A stretch of DNA of 64,000 bases from Pseudomonas sp. GR 6-02 (GCF_001655615.1 NZ_CP011567.1:4783001-4847000); one strand, 5' to 3'. Positions 9,206-19,739 are shown, numbered from the stretch's first letter. Notes: generated from the sequence alone by a model not told the origin. Program-made: numbers and translations.

Positions 9206-12200
9206 TCAGTTTGGCAGCCAGCCCTCGACCCAGTAGTTGAGGTTGTTGCCCTTGAGCATGTAATCGCGCAGCACTTCTTCGCGCAGCGCATCGCCCATGC
9301 GATAGCTCGCATCAGGGTCGGACAAGTGCATGCGGATTGCCTCGAGCCATTCCTCGGTGCTGTTGCTCACGACCTTGGTGCAAGGCAGATAGCCGCGATA
9401 GGCCTCAGTGTCGGTGCAAATCACCGGATAACCGCAGGCGCCGTACTCCAACAGACGCAGGTTGCTCTTGCAGTCGTTGAAGATATGGAATTCCAGCGGT
9501 GCCAAGGCCAGATCGAGGTTCAGGCTGGCCAGTTTGGCCGGATAGGCCTCCAGGCCGATGCTGGGATGGAACTCATGGACAAACGGACGCAAAGCTGGCG
9601 GACACATGCCGAAGAACACCCATTCGACTTCGTTGGCAAGCAGGCGCACCACGTCCGCAATGATTGCCAAGTCTCCATCATGACTCGTCCCGCCGCCCCA
9701 ACCCACGCGAGGTTTGCGAGAGGTGCGGCGCTGGCTGGTGAGCCCGGTCCAGAGATGCGGGGCAAGCATGTTCGGGACGACCCGGATGTCGTGATGCATG
9801 TCCCGCAATGCATCGGCCAGGGGCTGGGTCGAGACCACAACCCGGTCACACAGCCCTACGCCACGGCGCACTATTTTATCGACCCCGACCTCAGCCTTGC
9901 GCAGGTGCGCGTTCTTCTTCGGGACATCAATCACATAATCGTCAAGTTCGAAGATGCGGAAAGCGTGCGAACAATTTTTGACTCGCTCAACCTCATCGAC
10001 CGCATTCTTGCTATAGCGCCCCTGCAACACGATCACGTCGGGGGAGCACCGCTCAAGGTCAATGTCTGTCGGCGTGTGATAACTCAGGTGCCCCATCACG
10101 CGCCCGGCCGCCTCCAACTCACGGAACGGCTGGGCAACCCGGTAATGGCCCACTGCGGTGGTATTGATTGGGATCCCCAGCACCTTGGGCAAAAGCGGGC
10201 GCGAGAACGGGTCCCAGCCATCCTTGAATCCCGGCTCCAGACTGAAGTTGCTGGCGCCCAGACTCAGGTTAGGGTTGTAGGCCGGATCCCTGGCTATCAC
10301 CGGCAACCATCGCTGGTAAAAACTTTTTTGCTCGGCCTGTAGCACCCTGGGAGCGGGAGTGAAGGCAGAGGATGGAACCACTCGCATCAATTCGGCGTAG
10401 GGAGTCCACACCACCAGGTATCCGTTTTGCCTCACGCGCAGGCAAAAGTCAGCGCCATTGAGTGCCTGCGCCAGATTTTGCTCGTCCAGGCCATGCAGCT
10501 CATCAAAAACTTTCTTGCGCACAAGCAGACAATCGATGCCCACGGCACTGAAATTCTGTACCGTCTGCTGGCGCTGCATGTAACCGGACGTGTTGAGCGG
10601 CTCACCACGATTGGGAACACCGACGGCCCCCCGCAACCCCAGTACCTGGGCCGTGCCCTCGATACGCCCTTGCGGACTCACCAGCCGACCGCCGACCACA
10701 CCGACTTCCGGACGCTGAGCGTGATTGAGCAACTCGTCGAGCCAATCAGGGCTCACAACGACACTGTAGGGGCTGAGAAACAACAGATAGTCGCCACGGG
10801 CGTGGCCGGCAGCAAAGTTCTGCACTGCCGCCAGATTGTCACCATGATCACAGCGCAACACCCGAAGTTTGTCACTGCCCATTTGCTCCATGGCTGACAG
10901 CCAGTTGCAGGCATCAACGGCAGTACTGCCATTGTCGACAATGAGAACTTCATAGCGTTGGCAGGCGGTTTTCTCCAACACACTTTCGACGCAACGCTCC
11001 AGGGAGCCCAGTTCATCGCGGGTCGCAATGATGATCGAGACCGTGGCTGGCTCATCATGCAGGTAGTCCACACGATTGATCATCGACTGGCTGCCGGGAC
11101 GAATCCGGTGCGGTGCGCCGAGCCGCTGCAGATGCGCGGCCAGCACGCGAGGGCTCTGCTCGATAATCTGCGGCTGCGTGAGCCACTGGGAGAGACACAG
11201 AGCGGACTCCACGAGAACTTCAGCAATGTGCCCAATCGCATGCGGCCCGTTACTCTCCACCAGTCGCCAGACCAGATCGTGCACACCCAGCTCGCCAAAA
11301 CCGTCTTGCATGCCACCCAGCTCGATCATCCGCTGCCGCTGCAGGGCCAGCACACGGCCGACATAGGGATAGCTGCGCATCAGATCCAGGTTGAAGTCCG
11401 GCTTGAACACCGGCTCGACCGAAACATCATCACGCAATCCGCCCTCGTCACTGTAGAGGCAGCGCACGTCAGGCATTTCCACCATGCGCTCTGCCAGCAA
11501 CAGCAAAGCCAGTTCATTCAAGCGATCCCCCGCGCGAACCAGATAGATCCAGTCTGCGTTGTCCAACTGGGCCAGCAGACGATTGAACTGGGTAACCGGT
11601 TCATCATCCAGGCGCACATGTTGCACACCGTCGCATGGCGAGTGCTGCAATTGGGACAGCACTACCACTTGCTCAGCAGCATAGGTTTGCTGACGAATGC
11701 TCTTGAGCGTTTCTTCCAGCGCCGGAACATCACCTTCGCTGTCGAGAACAATCGGCACGATGCGTGGACGCCAGCTCCAACCCTGCAATCGGGCGTCGAG
11801 CAAGCGTTGCTGGGCCGGTTTCAAACGACGGCACGACAGCCATTCCCGATACATGTCGGCAAAGCTCTCGCACTCGACGCCTACCCGGGTGTGCACCATC
11901 GTTTGAATGAAGCCCAGTTGCCGGCCCAGCGCGGTTTCTTCCCAGGCATAGGCGTGCCCCGCAATCGCATCAGCCAGTGCCAGATAACGTACCCAGCCCG
12001 GCGCAGGCGCCGGCTCACCACTGCGCAAGGCAAGCATTTGCTTGAGCCAGTCGAGCTCGGTCATTACCGCAGTCTTGACTGGTGCCTGATCGCTCAGCCG
12101 CGCCGGATGCAAACGCTCAAGGCTCAACACCTGACCTACCACCACCAAATTGCCACGCCGTAGCAGGCAGGCAAACAAGGCGAAGTCCAGACACGCGATA

Positions 12201-12778
12201 AAACCTTCGCCGATCTGAGTCAGGGCCGGCAGATATTCCAGCGCATGGCGGGTTCGCAACAACGCTCCGCTGAGGCCACTGAGAAAATTGACCAGACTGC
12301 TTTCCAGAATGCCCAGCAGATCCTCACCCTTGAATAAGGTGACACCGGTGGAAAAACAGCAATTTTCCACACGGTCGGAAAGCAGGATGTAATCAGCGTC
12401 GTAAAACTGCCGCTGGCCGATCACTAGGTGGACATCGGCGTGGTCGATGAAGCCACCGATCTGCTGAGTGATGCATTCAGGAAGCAGCTGGTCGTCGTCG
12501 CACAGCAATTTCAGATAGTCACCGCTGGCCTCTTTGGCGCAGGCCATGAGGTTGCCCTGAAAACCCAGGCGCTGCGGATTGCGCACATAGCGCAGGCGAA
12601 TCGAGACAGGCACCTCACAGGCATCGACGATCTCGCGGATCTCGTCACCGCCACTGTCATCGCAGACGATCACTTCAAGATTGGCGTAGGTCTGATTCAG
12701 CGCGCTTTGCAGTGCCGTCTGGAAGAACTGCGGGTTGAAGGCGGGGATGGCGATGGTAACAAGAGGTGCTGGTTTCAC
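9206..12778 (-). CDS. Multidomain glycosyltransferase (FgtA-like, probable flagellin glycosyltransferase)
   Basis: This 1190-aa cytoplasmic protein carries several transferase modules in one chain. Residues 1-120 are a GT2 fold (PLVTIAIPAFNPQFF and EVIVCDDSG). Residues about 335-450 look like a degenerate second GT2 unit. Residues about 575-820 are a clear GT2 (TVSIIIATRDELGSLERC and YEVLIVDNGS). Residues about 850-1190 are a GT4/GT1-like Rossmann pair (RVGWGGGTSHDGDL and NLRLLEYGACGYPVICTD). It lies directly downstream of flgL and next to deoxysugar genes, as flagellin glycosylation transferases do in Pseudomonas. The acceptor is inferred from context. It could instead glycosylate the neighbouring RTX protein or make another surface glycan. 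Confidence 0.85.
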   Translation of the reverse strand: MKPAPLVTIAIPAFNPQFFQTALQSALNQTYANLEVIVCDDSGGDEIREIVDACEVPVSIRLRYVRNPQRLGFQGNLMACAKEASGDYLKLLCDDDQLLPECITQQIGGFIDHADVHLVIGQRQFYDADYILLSDRVENCCFSTGVTLFKGEDLLGILESSLVNFLSGLSGALLRTRHALEYLPALTQIGEGFIACLDFALFACLLRRGNLVVVGQVLSLERLHPARLSDQAPVKTAVMTELDWLKQMLALRSGEPAPAPGWVRYLALADAIAGHAYAWEETALGRQLGFIQTMVHTRVGVECESFADMYREWLSCRRLKPAQQRLLDARLQGWSWRPRIVPIVLDSEGDVPALEETLKSIRQQTYAAEQVVVLSQLQHSPCDGVQHVRLDDEPVTQFNRLLAQLDNADWIYLVRAGDRLNELALLLLAERMVEMPDVRCLYSDEGGLRDDVSVEPVFKPDFNLDLMRSYPYVGRVLALQRQRMIELGGMQDGFGELGVHDLVWRLVESNGPHAIGHIAEVLVESALCLSQWLTQPQIIEQSPRVLAAHLQRLGAPHRIRPGSQSMINRVDYLHDEPATVSIIIATRDELGSLERCVESVLEKTACQRYEVLIVDNGSTAVDACNWLSAMEQMGSDKLRVLRCDHGDNLAAVQNFAAGHARGDYLLFLSPYSVVVSPDWLDELLNHAQRPEVGVVGGRLVSPQGRIEGTAQVLGLRGAVGVPNRGEPLNTSGYMQRQQTVQNFSAVGIDCLLVRKKVFDELHGLDEQNLAQALNGADFCLRVRQNGYLVVWTPYAELMRVVPSSAFTPAPRVLQAEQKSFYQRWLPVIARDPAYNPNLSLGASNFSLEPGFKDGWDPFSRPLLPKVLGIPINTTAVGHYRVAQPFRELEAAGRVMGHLSYHTPTDIDLERCSPDVIVLQGRYSKNAVDEVERVKNCSHAFRIFELDDYVIDVPKKNAHLRKAEVGVDKIVRRGVGLCDRVVVSTQPLADALRDMHHDIRVVPNMLAPHLWTGLTSQRRTSRKPRVGWGGGTSHDGDLAIIADVVRLLANEVEWVFFGMCPPALRPFVHEFHPSIGLEAYPAKLASLNLDLALAPLEFHIFNDCKSNLRLLEYGACGYPVICTDTEAYRGYLPCTKVVSNSTEEWLEAIRMHLSDPDASYRMGDALREEVLRDYMLKGNNLNYWVEGWLPN

Positions 12779-12871
12779 GGCGGGAGAACTCGCGAGCGGC
12801 GGGAGCTTACTTCAACGAAGTGAAACTCCCCGAACTGCTGAATAAAGACGGTTTGCACTCGGCAGTCGCAA

Positions 12872-12893
12872 GCCTTCGCGAGATCGCGAAGGC
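12872..12893. other. Perfect palindrome between flgL and the glycosyltransferase
   Basis: GCCTTCGCGAGATCGCGAAGGC is symmetrical around a 2-bp centre and lies just past the flgL stop. It has no T tract after it, so it may be a weak or Rho-assisted stop, an mRNA 3' stabiliser or a protein-binding site. Confidence 0.5.
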
Positions 12894-12899
12894 CCTGAC

Positions 12900-14468
12900 T
12901 CAGACTTTGTTGAACAGCCCCAACTGAGCGATCTTGCTGAACGCCAGTTGCGAAGCTTGCAGCATGGTCTGCTGCAGAGTCAGGCGGGTCATCACTTCAG
13001 CCGGATCGGAATCGCGAATGGCCGATTGGGTCTGGGTGTTGGCGAGTGCCAGACTCTGGTTGATATCAGTCTGGGTATCCAATGACGCACCGCGACCGCC
13101 TACAGAACTGATACCGGAGGCCAGTTGGTCCATGCCGCTGGAGAGGTTGCCGATACCGGCAGTGACTGCAGCGTTCATTTGCTGAATGGCAATCGGATTA
13201 TTATTGGTTGGCGTCGACAGCGCTGTTTTCAGCTGGCTGACGGTGTCCAGAATGTTTTGGGTCTGGTGCGTGTTGACCGCCACTGAGAACTGATCGCCTG
13301 CACCCGGCGTACCGGACACGGTGAACGAGACACCCGATGCTGTCGCGGTCGTACCGGCCATGGTACCGGTGGACACCGGTTTACTGTTGACGGTCAATGG
13401 CGCGGCATAGAGTTCGAAGTTCGTGGCACTGGTGAACTTGAGAATCGCCCCGCCGCCCGGGAAGCTGGCGTGGTAGTTGGTGCTGTTGGTCACAGAGGCG
13501 CCTGTCACCAGCGCAGTCGACGGGTTGCCCGGGCTGCGCGAAGTGTTGAAGCTGTCCGGCTTGGCTGCCAGCGTGAAGCTGTGCCCGGTGATCACGGTTC
13601 CCGGGACATCCCCCGCTTGCAGGTTGATGTTCAAGTTCAGATCAATGCCACGAAAACTGACAGTCTGTGTGGCCGCACCGCTGGTGGAACTGAACACGCC
13701 GTTCTGACTGGCCTCAGCGGTGACATCATTACCCAACGAGTCCGTAATTTGCAGCTGCGTGCCGCTGACGAAACTCACGGTGTAAGGCTCGCCGCTGCGG
13801 AACTTGGCGTTGTAGGTGACATCGGATTCGACCTGACCGTTGGACAACACCACACGACCGTCATCGACCGCAGGCGCGGTGAGCGTGGTCTGAGTCCGGG
13901 TAGTGTTGATCGCCTGCTGGAACACGTCCCAACCGGTGCTGTTGGTGGCCATCGACTGGGTATCGCCAATCGGCAGATCCAGCGTGACCTGATCACCGTT
14001 GTAGGCGTAGCTGCCATCGGTGTTGCGGGTGAACGGCACCACATCGCCCTTGGACCCGGAGAAGATGTACTTGCCGTTTTCATCCTTGGTGTTCATCAGG
14101 CTGAGCAGTTGCTCTTCAATCTGCCCCAGTTCGGAAGCGTTCGCCTGACGGTCGGCATCGGTATAGCCTGCGTTGCCTGCGCCGAGCGCCAGCTCTTTGG
14201 CGCGCTGCAGCACGTTGCCAATACTGGTCATCACCGACTCGGTCTGGCCTAGGGTGCCTTTGATGGTGGTCATGTTGGCCGAGTACTGGTCAAGCATCGA
14301 AGCCTGCTGACCCAATTGCAGCAAACGCGAAGCGCCGACCGGATCGTCGGCCGCGGTATTCACGCGAACCAGGCTGCTGGCCTCTTCGCTGCTCTTGACC
14401 ACGTTGGAAAAGTTCTTCTGATAGTTGGCAGCAGAGGACTCGTAAAACTGGGCGGTAGAAATGCGCAT
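12900..14468 (-). CDS. flgL: Flagellar hook-associated protein 3 FlgL
   Basis: This 522-aa hook-filament junction protein belongs to the flagellin superfamily. The N-terminal helix (MRISTAQFYESSAANYQKNF) and the C-terminal helical segment (RDSDPAEVMTRLTLQQTMLQASQLAFSKIAQLGLFNKV region) are the flagellin-like D0/D1 domains. The central region (about residues 170-400) is rich in Thr, Ser, Gly and Asn and much longer than in E. coli FlgL (about 317 aa). It would be exported by the flagellar type III apparatus and placed between FlgK and the filament. It follows flgK after 13 bp. Confidence 0.95.
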   Translation of the reverse strand: MRISTAQFYESSAANYQKNFSNVVKSSEEASSLVRVNTAADDPVGASRLLQLGQQASMLDQYSANMTTIKGTLGQTESVMTSIGNVLQRAKELALGAGNAGYTDADRQANASELGQIEEQLLSLMNTKDENGKYIFSGSKGDVVPFTRNTDGSYAYNGDQVTLDLPIGDTQSMATNSTGWDVFQQAINTTRTQTTLTAPAVDDGRVVLSNGQVESDVTYNAKFRSGEPYTVSFVSGTQLQITDSLGNDVTAEASQNGVFSSTSGAATQTVSFRGIDLNLNINLQAGDVPGTVITGHSFTLAAKPDSFNTSRSPGNPSTALVTGASVTNSTNYHASFPGGGAILKFTSATNFELYAAPLTVNSKPVSTGTMAGTTATASGVSFTVSGTPGAGDQFSVAVNTHQTQNILDTVSQLKTALSTPTNNNPIAIQQMNAAVTAGIGNLSSGMDQLASGISSVGGRGASLDTQTDINQSLALANTQTQSAIRDSDPAEVMTRLTLQQTMLQASQLAFSKIAQLGLFNKV

Positions 14469-14481
14469 GGGCTACGACTCC

Positions 14482-16542
14482 TTAAAGACTGTTGATCAGT
14501 GTGCTGAAGATTTCCTGCGCAGCCTTGATGATCTGCGAAGACGCGGTGTAGTACTGCTGATACTTGACCAGGTTGCCGGTTTCCTCATCGAGGTCGACAC
14601 CGGACAACGAGTCGCGAGCGCCCTTGGCGTTGGCCAGGATGGCGGTGGTCGCGGCACTGTCGAGTTTGCCTTGAGCGGCCTTGGCGCCGACGCCCGAGAC
14701 CAGCTTGCCGTAGGCATCGTTCAGGGAAATACCGTTGCTGGCCGAACCGGTGTCCACGGTCTGCTTGGTCTGCAAGGCAGCCAGCGTGGTGCCGTTACGG
14801 TTATCCAGCGAACCCGGCTGGCTGAGCGATACGTTGATCGCAGTGCCGTTACCTGGCGAACCGGCCACGGTCATGTCAAACGACACAGTGCGCTGCACGA
14901 TGGGCGGTCCCGGATCATTGATCGCGGCGCCGGTGCCGTCGACCAGCGGAATGGTCAGGCTCAGCGTATTGTTCTGGCCCGGCACGATGGTGCCGCTGCT
15001 GAGCGCGTTGCCTTGGGCATCGAGCATTTGGTAAGTCTGAGTCGTACCACCGGCCGCACCAAATACGATCTTGACCGGCGTCGAAGTCTTCAGGCCGTTC
15101 TGGAGCGTGGTGGTGGTCGCCGTGTCGTAGATATCGAACTTGGTGGTCAGGGTCGGTTGACCGCTGGCCGGAATCGTCAGTGTGCCGCTGCCGCCCGCAG
15201 CAATCGCCGCGCCCAACGGTGCCGCGATGGCCAGACGCTTGGAGTCGGTCATCTCGGTCTTGATGTTGGTCGCCGCGTTGCGGGTCGGGGTGATCTTGAA
15301 CGTGTCGCCGGCGGCTGCGGTGCCACCGGAAAGTGTCATGGAGAAACCATCGATCACCGGCGGTGGCGTGGTCAGCGTGCTGAACGCGCCCATGGCGGTG
15401 CCTTCAGGCAGACGCTGCACGGTGTAGTTGGTGGCGCTGGTGAAGGTGACCTTGTAATCGTTAATGGTCAGCTTGCCGCTGTCCTCGATGCTCACATCGA
15501 AGTTGCCGGAGCCGGCGCTGTTGCCGACCGTGGCAACGCTGCGTTGGGCCATTTGCGCGGCGGTGTTGATGCTGTTGAACAGGTTCGAACCAAAATCACC
15601 GTTCTTGTCGATGCCCTGGGCCTGGACGGTGTTCATCTGATCGGCGACGACCAGCGCCACACGCCCCAGTTCATTCATGGCCGGGTCCAGCACGGTGCTG
15701 CGATAACGCAGCAAGCCGCCCATCTCGCCACCGGTCATCACCGAGGTGATATCGATGGTGCTCGAACCGCGATTGAGCTGAATGGCCGAACGCGACGGAT
15801 CGTCTTTGCTCGGCACCACTTCCAGCTTGCTGGCAGTGCTGCCCATGACCAGCGGTTGACCGCTGCCCAGGTAAATGTCGAGGTTGCCGTCACGCTCGAT
15901 CACCTGCGCACCGGTGAAGGTGGACAACTGGCGCACGGTCTCGTTGCGCGCGTCGAGCAAGTCGTTGGGCTGGCCGCCGGCGTTGGAAACTTCGGAGATC
16001 TTCTGGTTCAACTGGGCCACGGTGGCCGCCAGTTTGTTGACCTGATCGGCCATGTCCGCCAGGTTGCCGTTGATGTCCGCGTTCTGCGCGGTCAACTGGC
16101 TGGAGATCGAGTTGAAACGGTTGCTCACCGCTTGCGCATCGCTGAGCAGCAGTTGGCGGGAAGCATCGTCGCCCGGTTTGGCGTTGACGTTCTGTACCGA
16201 GGCGAAGAACTTGGTCAGGGCGCCGTTGAGGCCGGTGCCGCTGTCTGACAGCAACTTATCGAGCGGGCTGATCTGCCCGGCATAGGCAGCCGAGTCGCTG
16301 TTGAGCGAGGTGGTGGTTTGCAGTTGCGCATCGAGGTAGCTGTTGTACACCCGACGCACATCGGCCAGGGTCGTACCCGTGCCGATGTAGACATTGCCGA
16401 ACTGATTCGAGGCCTTGCTGCCCTGCACGGTTTGCTGACGCGAGTAGCCTGCGGTGTCGGCGTTGGCAATGTTGTTACCGGTCACCATCAACGCGCTTTG
16501 GCCAGCGGATAAACCCGACATCCCGATGTTGAGCAAACTCAT
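14482..16542 (-). CDS. flgK: Flagellar hook-associated protein 1 FlgK
   Basis: This 686-aa protein caps the hook and links it to FlgL. It starts MSLLNIGMSGLSAGQSALMVTG, the typical rod/hook N-terminal helix with the NNIANADTAGYSRQ motif at about residues 28-41. It ends with the matching C-terminal helix (QYYTASSQIIKAAQEIFSTLINSL region). The variable middle region (about 330-600) is long and Thr/Ser-rich. It follows flgJ after 23 bp in the same operon. Confidence 0.96.
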   Translation of the reverse strand: MSLLNIGMSGLSAGQSALMVTGNNIANADTAGYSRQQTVQGSKASNQFGNVYIGTGTTLADVRRVYNSYLDAQLQTTTSLNSDSAAYAGQISPLDKLLSDSGTGLNGALTKFFASVQNVNAKPGDDASRQLLLSDAQAVSNRFNSISSQLTAQNADINGNLADMADQVNKLAATVAQLNQKISEVSNAGGQPNDLLDARNETVRQLSTFTGAQVIERDGNLDIYLGSGQPLVMGSTASKLEVVPSKDDPSRSAIQLNRGSSTIDITSVMTGGEMGGLLRYRSTVLDPAMNELGRVALVVADQMNTVQAQGIDKNGDFGSNLFNSINTAAQMAQRSVATVGNSAGSGNFDVSIEDSGKLTINDYKVTFTSATNYTVQRLPEGTAMGAFSTLTTPPPVIDGFSMTLSGGTAAAGDTFKITPTRNAATNIKTEMTDSKRLAIAAPLGAAIAAGGSGTLTIPASGQPTLTTKFDIYDTATTTTLQNGLKTSTPVKIVFGAAGGTTQTYQMLDAQGNALSSGTIVPGQNNTLSLTIPLVDGTGAAINDPGPPIVQRTVSFDMTVAGSPGNGTAINVSLSQPGSLDNRNGTTLAALQTKQTVDTGSASNGISLNDAYGKLVSGVGAKAAQGKLDSAATTAILANAKGARDSLSGVDLDEETGNLVKYQQYYTASSQIIKAAQEIFSTLINSL

Positions 16543-16565
16543 GATTCAAACCTTATGCCTTGTGC

Positions 16566-17864
16566 CTATAAAGGCGTAGTGGAAGCGCCCGCTGCAGCGT
16601 AGTTTTGGTAACTCGTCATCTGCTTGGCTATCTGCGAAATCTTGCTTGCGTAATCCGGGTCGGTTGCATACCCGGCTTTTTGCAACTCGCGTACAAACTG
16701 TTCTGGGTTATCGGCCGACTTCAGCACATCTTGATAGCGATTGTTGCTTTGCAGCAGCGTCACAAGGTCATGGAAACTGTCCTTGTAAGAGGCGTAGGAA
16801 CGGAACTCAGCCGTCTCCTTGACCATCTGGCCATTTCTGAATTCGCTGGTGATCGCCCGCGCCGAATCACCCTTCCAGTTACCACTGGCCTTGATCCCGA
16901 ACAGGTTGTGGCTACTGCTGCCATCCTGGGCGCGCATGACCGATTTGCCCCAACCGGTTTCCAGGGCGGCCTGAGCCACCAGGTAACGCGGATCGACACC
17001 GATACGGTCGGCGGCTTCTTTGGCCATTGGCAGCATGGTGTTGACGAATTCGTCGGCGGAGCTGAAGGCTTTCTTCGCCGGTGCCAGGGGGATTTGAGCC
17101 ATGGCACGACCATAAATCTGCAGGCGCCCGCTGGAGGTCGTATCCGTTTGCGAAGCCAGCCAATCGCCGTTGTACAGCGGGCCGGAACCGGTCGCGGTGC
17201 TCGGCGGCACCTGGATTTTGTTTTGCGTTGCGGAGGCGGTCGTTGCCGTGGTCGATGCCGATGGCACCAGCCCGGCGAGCAAACGGTCGGCCAGTTTCGG
17301 TGGCAGCGCCAGACGCCGCTGATTGATCAGCGCCATGTCGTTGCGGTGTGCGCCCTCGCCCGCACCTGCCGGCGCCCTCACCGCGCGTGAAGCCCACAAC
17401 GGGCGCTCGCCATTGAGGCGCGACAGCGGCCCATTGGTGGCGACCGTACCGGCGGCAATCGGTGTTTCCACGGCGGCCTTCGCGGCGGCTTGCTTGGCGG
17501 CAGATGCTGCCGCAGCCTCACCCGGCGCCAACGGTTTGTTCTTCGACATCTGGCGCATCAACACGTCAGCCAGGCCGATACCGCCGCCTTCGCGAGACAG
17601 GGAAACGGCCAACTGCTGGTCGTACATTTCCTGGTATTGCTTGGCTGCCGGCGTGTTGAGCGGATTATCCTTGCCCAGCGCTTCGGTGGCCGAGCGCATG
17701 GACTTGAGCATTTCGCCGAGGAACAGCGACTCGAATTCCTGCGCCACTTTGCGCATGTTCGCATCGCTGTTCTTGTCGCCGACCTTGAGCTGATTCAAAC
17801 GATTCAGGTCCGAGTAGGAACCCGAATCGCTGCTGCTGACCAGACCGCTTTTGCGCATATCCAT
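16566..17864 (-). CDS. flgJ: FlgJ, rod-capping protein and peptidoglycan glucosaminidase
   Basis: This 432-aa two-domain periplasmic protein helps the flagellar rod cross peptidoglycan. The N-terminal domain (residues about 30-110, with EFESLFLGEMLKSMRSA) is the rod-binding part. After an Ala-rich linker, the C-terminal domain (about 265-425) is a family 73 N-acetylglucosaminidase with the catalytic glutamate in AALETGWGKS and the FGIKA segment. It has no Sec signal, as expected for a type III export substrate. It is longer than E. coli FlgJ (313 aa) because of the linker. Confidence 0.95.
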   Translation of the reverse strand: MDMRKSGLVSSSDSGSYSDLNRLNQLKVGDKNSDANMRKVAQEFESLFLGEMLKSMRSATEALGKDNPLNTPAAKQYQEMYDQQLAVSLSREGGGIGLADVLMRQMSKNKPLAPGEAAAASAAKQAAAKAAVETPIAAGTVATNGPLSRLNGERPLWASRAVRAPAGAGEGAHRNDMALINQRRLALPPKLADRLLAGLVPSASTTATTASATQNKIQVPPSTATGSGPLYNGDWLASQTDTTSSGRLQIYGRAMAQIPLAPAKKAFSSADEFVNTMLPMAKEAADRIGVDPRYLVAQAALETGWGKSVMRAQDGSSSHNLFGIKASGNWKGDSARAITSEFRNGQMVKETAEFRSYASYKDSFHDLVTLLQSNNRYQDVLKSADNPEQFVRELQKAGYATDPDYASKISQIAKQMTSYQNYAAAGASTTPL

Positions 17865-17875
17865 GATCGCCGTCC

Positions 17876-18991
17876 TCAGATCACGATCAGGTCGGCTTGC
17901 AACGCGCCGGCCTGTTTCAACGCTTCGAGGATCGCCATCAAGTCACCCGGTGCTGCGCCGACCTGGTTCACCGCACGAACGATCTCGTCGAGGGTGGTGC
18001 CCGGGCCGAACTTGAACATCGGCTTGGCTTCTTGCTGAGCGTTGACCCGCGAACGCGGCACGACCGCCGTCTGCCCGTTGGACAGAGGGCCGGGCTGGCT
18101 GACGATCGGGTCTTCAGTGATGGTCACGGTCAGGCTGCCGTGGGTCACGGCGGCCGGGGAAACCTTGACGTTCTGGCCGATCACGATGGTGCCGGTGCGC
18201 GAGTTGATGATGACTTTCGCCACCGCCTGACCCGGATCGACTTCGAGGTTTTCGAGGATCGACAAATAGTCGACCCGCTGGCTCGGATCGAGTGGCGCGG
18301 TCACGCGGATCGAGCCACCGTCAATGGCCTGAGCGACGCCAGGGCCAAGCATGTCGTTGATCTTGTCGACGATGCGCTTGGCCGTGGTGAAGTCCGAACG
18401 GTTGAGGTTCAGGGTCAGGCTGTTGCCCTGATTGAAGCCGCTCGGCACTGCCCGCTCGACCGACGCACCGCCGGGGATGCGACCGGCCGACGGAACGTTG
18501 ACGGTGATCTTGGAACCGTCACGACCTTCGGCATCGAAGCCGCCGACCACCAGGTTGCCCTGAGCCACGGCATAGACGTTGCCATCGATACCTTTGAGCG
18601 GCGTCAACAGCAAGGTGCCGCCGCGCAGGCTCTTGGAGTTACCGATGGACGCTACGGTGATGTCTATCTGCTGACCCGGCTTGGCGAACGCTGGCAAATC
18701 GGCGCTGATCGACACCGCCGCGACGTTCTTCAACTGCACGTTGCCCGAACCCGGCGGCACCTTGATGCCGAACTGCGAGAGCATGTTGTTGAAGGTCTGC
18801 AGGGTGAACGGGGTTTGCGTCGTCTGGTCGCCGGTACCGTTAAGCCCGACCACCAGGCCGTAGCCGATCAATTGGTTGGAACGCACGCCGGAAATACTGG
18901 CGATGTCCTTCAGCCGCTCGGCTTGAGCATCGAAGGCCGCCATCAGCAACAGGACGCCCACCATAAGGTGTTTAAGATTCAACGTAGCCAC
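17876..18991 (-). CDS. flgI: Flagellar P-ring protein FlgI
   Basis: This 371-aa periplasmic protein forms the P ring around the rod. Residues 1-24 are a Sec signal peptide ending AFDAQA, and the mature part starts [31 protein letters not shown], the highly conserved FlgI start. The GTG start at 18991 abuts the flgH stop codon, so the genes are coupled. An ATG nine codons in is a possible alternative start. Confidence 0.96.
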   Translation of the reverse strand: MATLNLKHLMVGVLLLMAAFDAQAERLKDIASISGVRSNQLIGYGLVVGLNGTGDQTTQTPFTLQTFNNMLSQFGIKVPPGSGNVQLKNVAAVSISADLPAFAKPGQQIDITVASIGNSKSLRGGTLLLTPLKGIDGNVYAVAQGNLVVGGFDAEGRDGSKITVNVPSAGRIPGGASVERAVPSGFNQGNSLTLNLNRSDFTTAKRIVDKINDMLGPGVAQAIDGGSIRVTAPLDPSQRVDYLSILENLEVDPGQAVAKVIINSRTGTIVIGQNVKVSPAAVTHGSLTVTITEDPIVSQPGPLSNGQTAVVPRSRVNAQQEAKPMFKFGPGTTLDEIVRAVNQVGAAPGDLMAILEALKQAGALQADLIVI

Positions 18992-19687
18992 CTAGAAAGG
19001 GAACAGCGGGCTGAGGAAGAAACGGTCGAACCAGCCTGGCTGACTCGCATCGGCAAACGAACCGGTGCCCGAATAGGTGATGCGCGCATCGGCGATACGG
19101 GTCGACGAAACGGTGTTGTCAGTCGCGATGTCATCGGCGCGAACAAGCCCTGCAATCCGCACCAGTTCATCACCGGTATTGAGGGTCATCCACTTCTCGC
19201 CGCGTACGGCGATGATACCGTTGGGCAACACGTCGGCGACGGTCACGGTGATCGAGCCGGTGAGGCTGTTGCCCTGCCCGGCCTTGCTGTCACCCTTGGT
19301 CGCGCGGTCGCCGCTGTAGCTGGCATCCAGACTCAGGTCGCCGCTGTCGAGCGGGTTATTTACGCTGGGCTTAGTGCCGAACAATGAGGAAAGACCAATG
19401 CTGGTCTTGCTGGTCTTGTCGACCTGGGAATTGGCGTTCTTGCTCGCCTGGGTGCGCTCGTTCAGGGTGATGGTGATGATGTCACCGACCCGGAATGCCT
19501 TGCGGTCGCTGTACAGGTTCTGTTCGAAACCGGCCTGGTAGATCGAGCCGTTATTGGCGGCAGCCGGCAGCGGCGTGCGCGGCAACACCGGGGCGTAGTA
19601 AGGGTCATTGGGCTTTGGCGTCGGACCGACGCACCCCGCCAGCGCGGCGACCCCACTCAGTGCCAGAACAGATACGAAGCGATTCAT
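18992..19687 (-). CDS. flgH: Flagellar L-ring lipoprotein FlgH
   Basis: This 231-aa outer-membrane lipoprotein forms the L ring. The signal peptide ends with the lipobox LAGC (Cys19). The mature protein contains the conserved [26 protein letters not shown] and [15 protein letters not shown] blocks of FlgH. Length is normal. It lies between flgG and flgI in the usual order. Confidence 0.96.
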   Translation of the reverse strand: MNRFVSVLALSGVAALAGCVGPTPKPNDPYYAPVLPRTPLPAAANNGSIYQAGFEQNLYSDRKAFRVGDIITITLNERTQASKNANSQVDKTSKTSIGLSSLFGTKPSVNNPLDSGDLSLDASYSGDRATKGDSKAGQGNSLTGSITVTVADVLPNGIIAVRGEKWMTLNTGDELVRIAGLVRADDIATDNTVSSTRIADARITYSGTGSFADASQPGWFDRFFLSPLFPF

Positions 19688-19739
19688 GACCCTACCTCAC
19701 GGTGTTGCAGGCGACCTCATGGCCGCCTCATAGACTTGA

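Noticed and set aside
4048..9312. Longer 1754-aa version of the RTX protein
   Set aside because: The extra 108 codons cross the glycosyltransferase terminator and 3' end and look non-coding; ATG 8988 has the ribosome-binding site.
14461..16248. 595-codon plus-strand open frame over flgK
   Set aside because: It is antisense to a well-supported flagellar gene with normal codon bias; it is a shadow frame.
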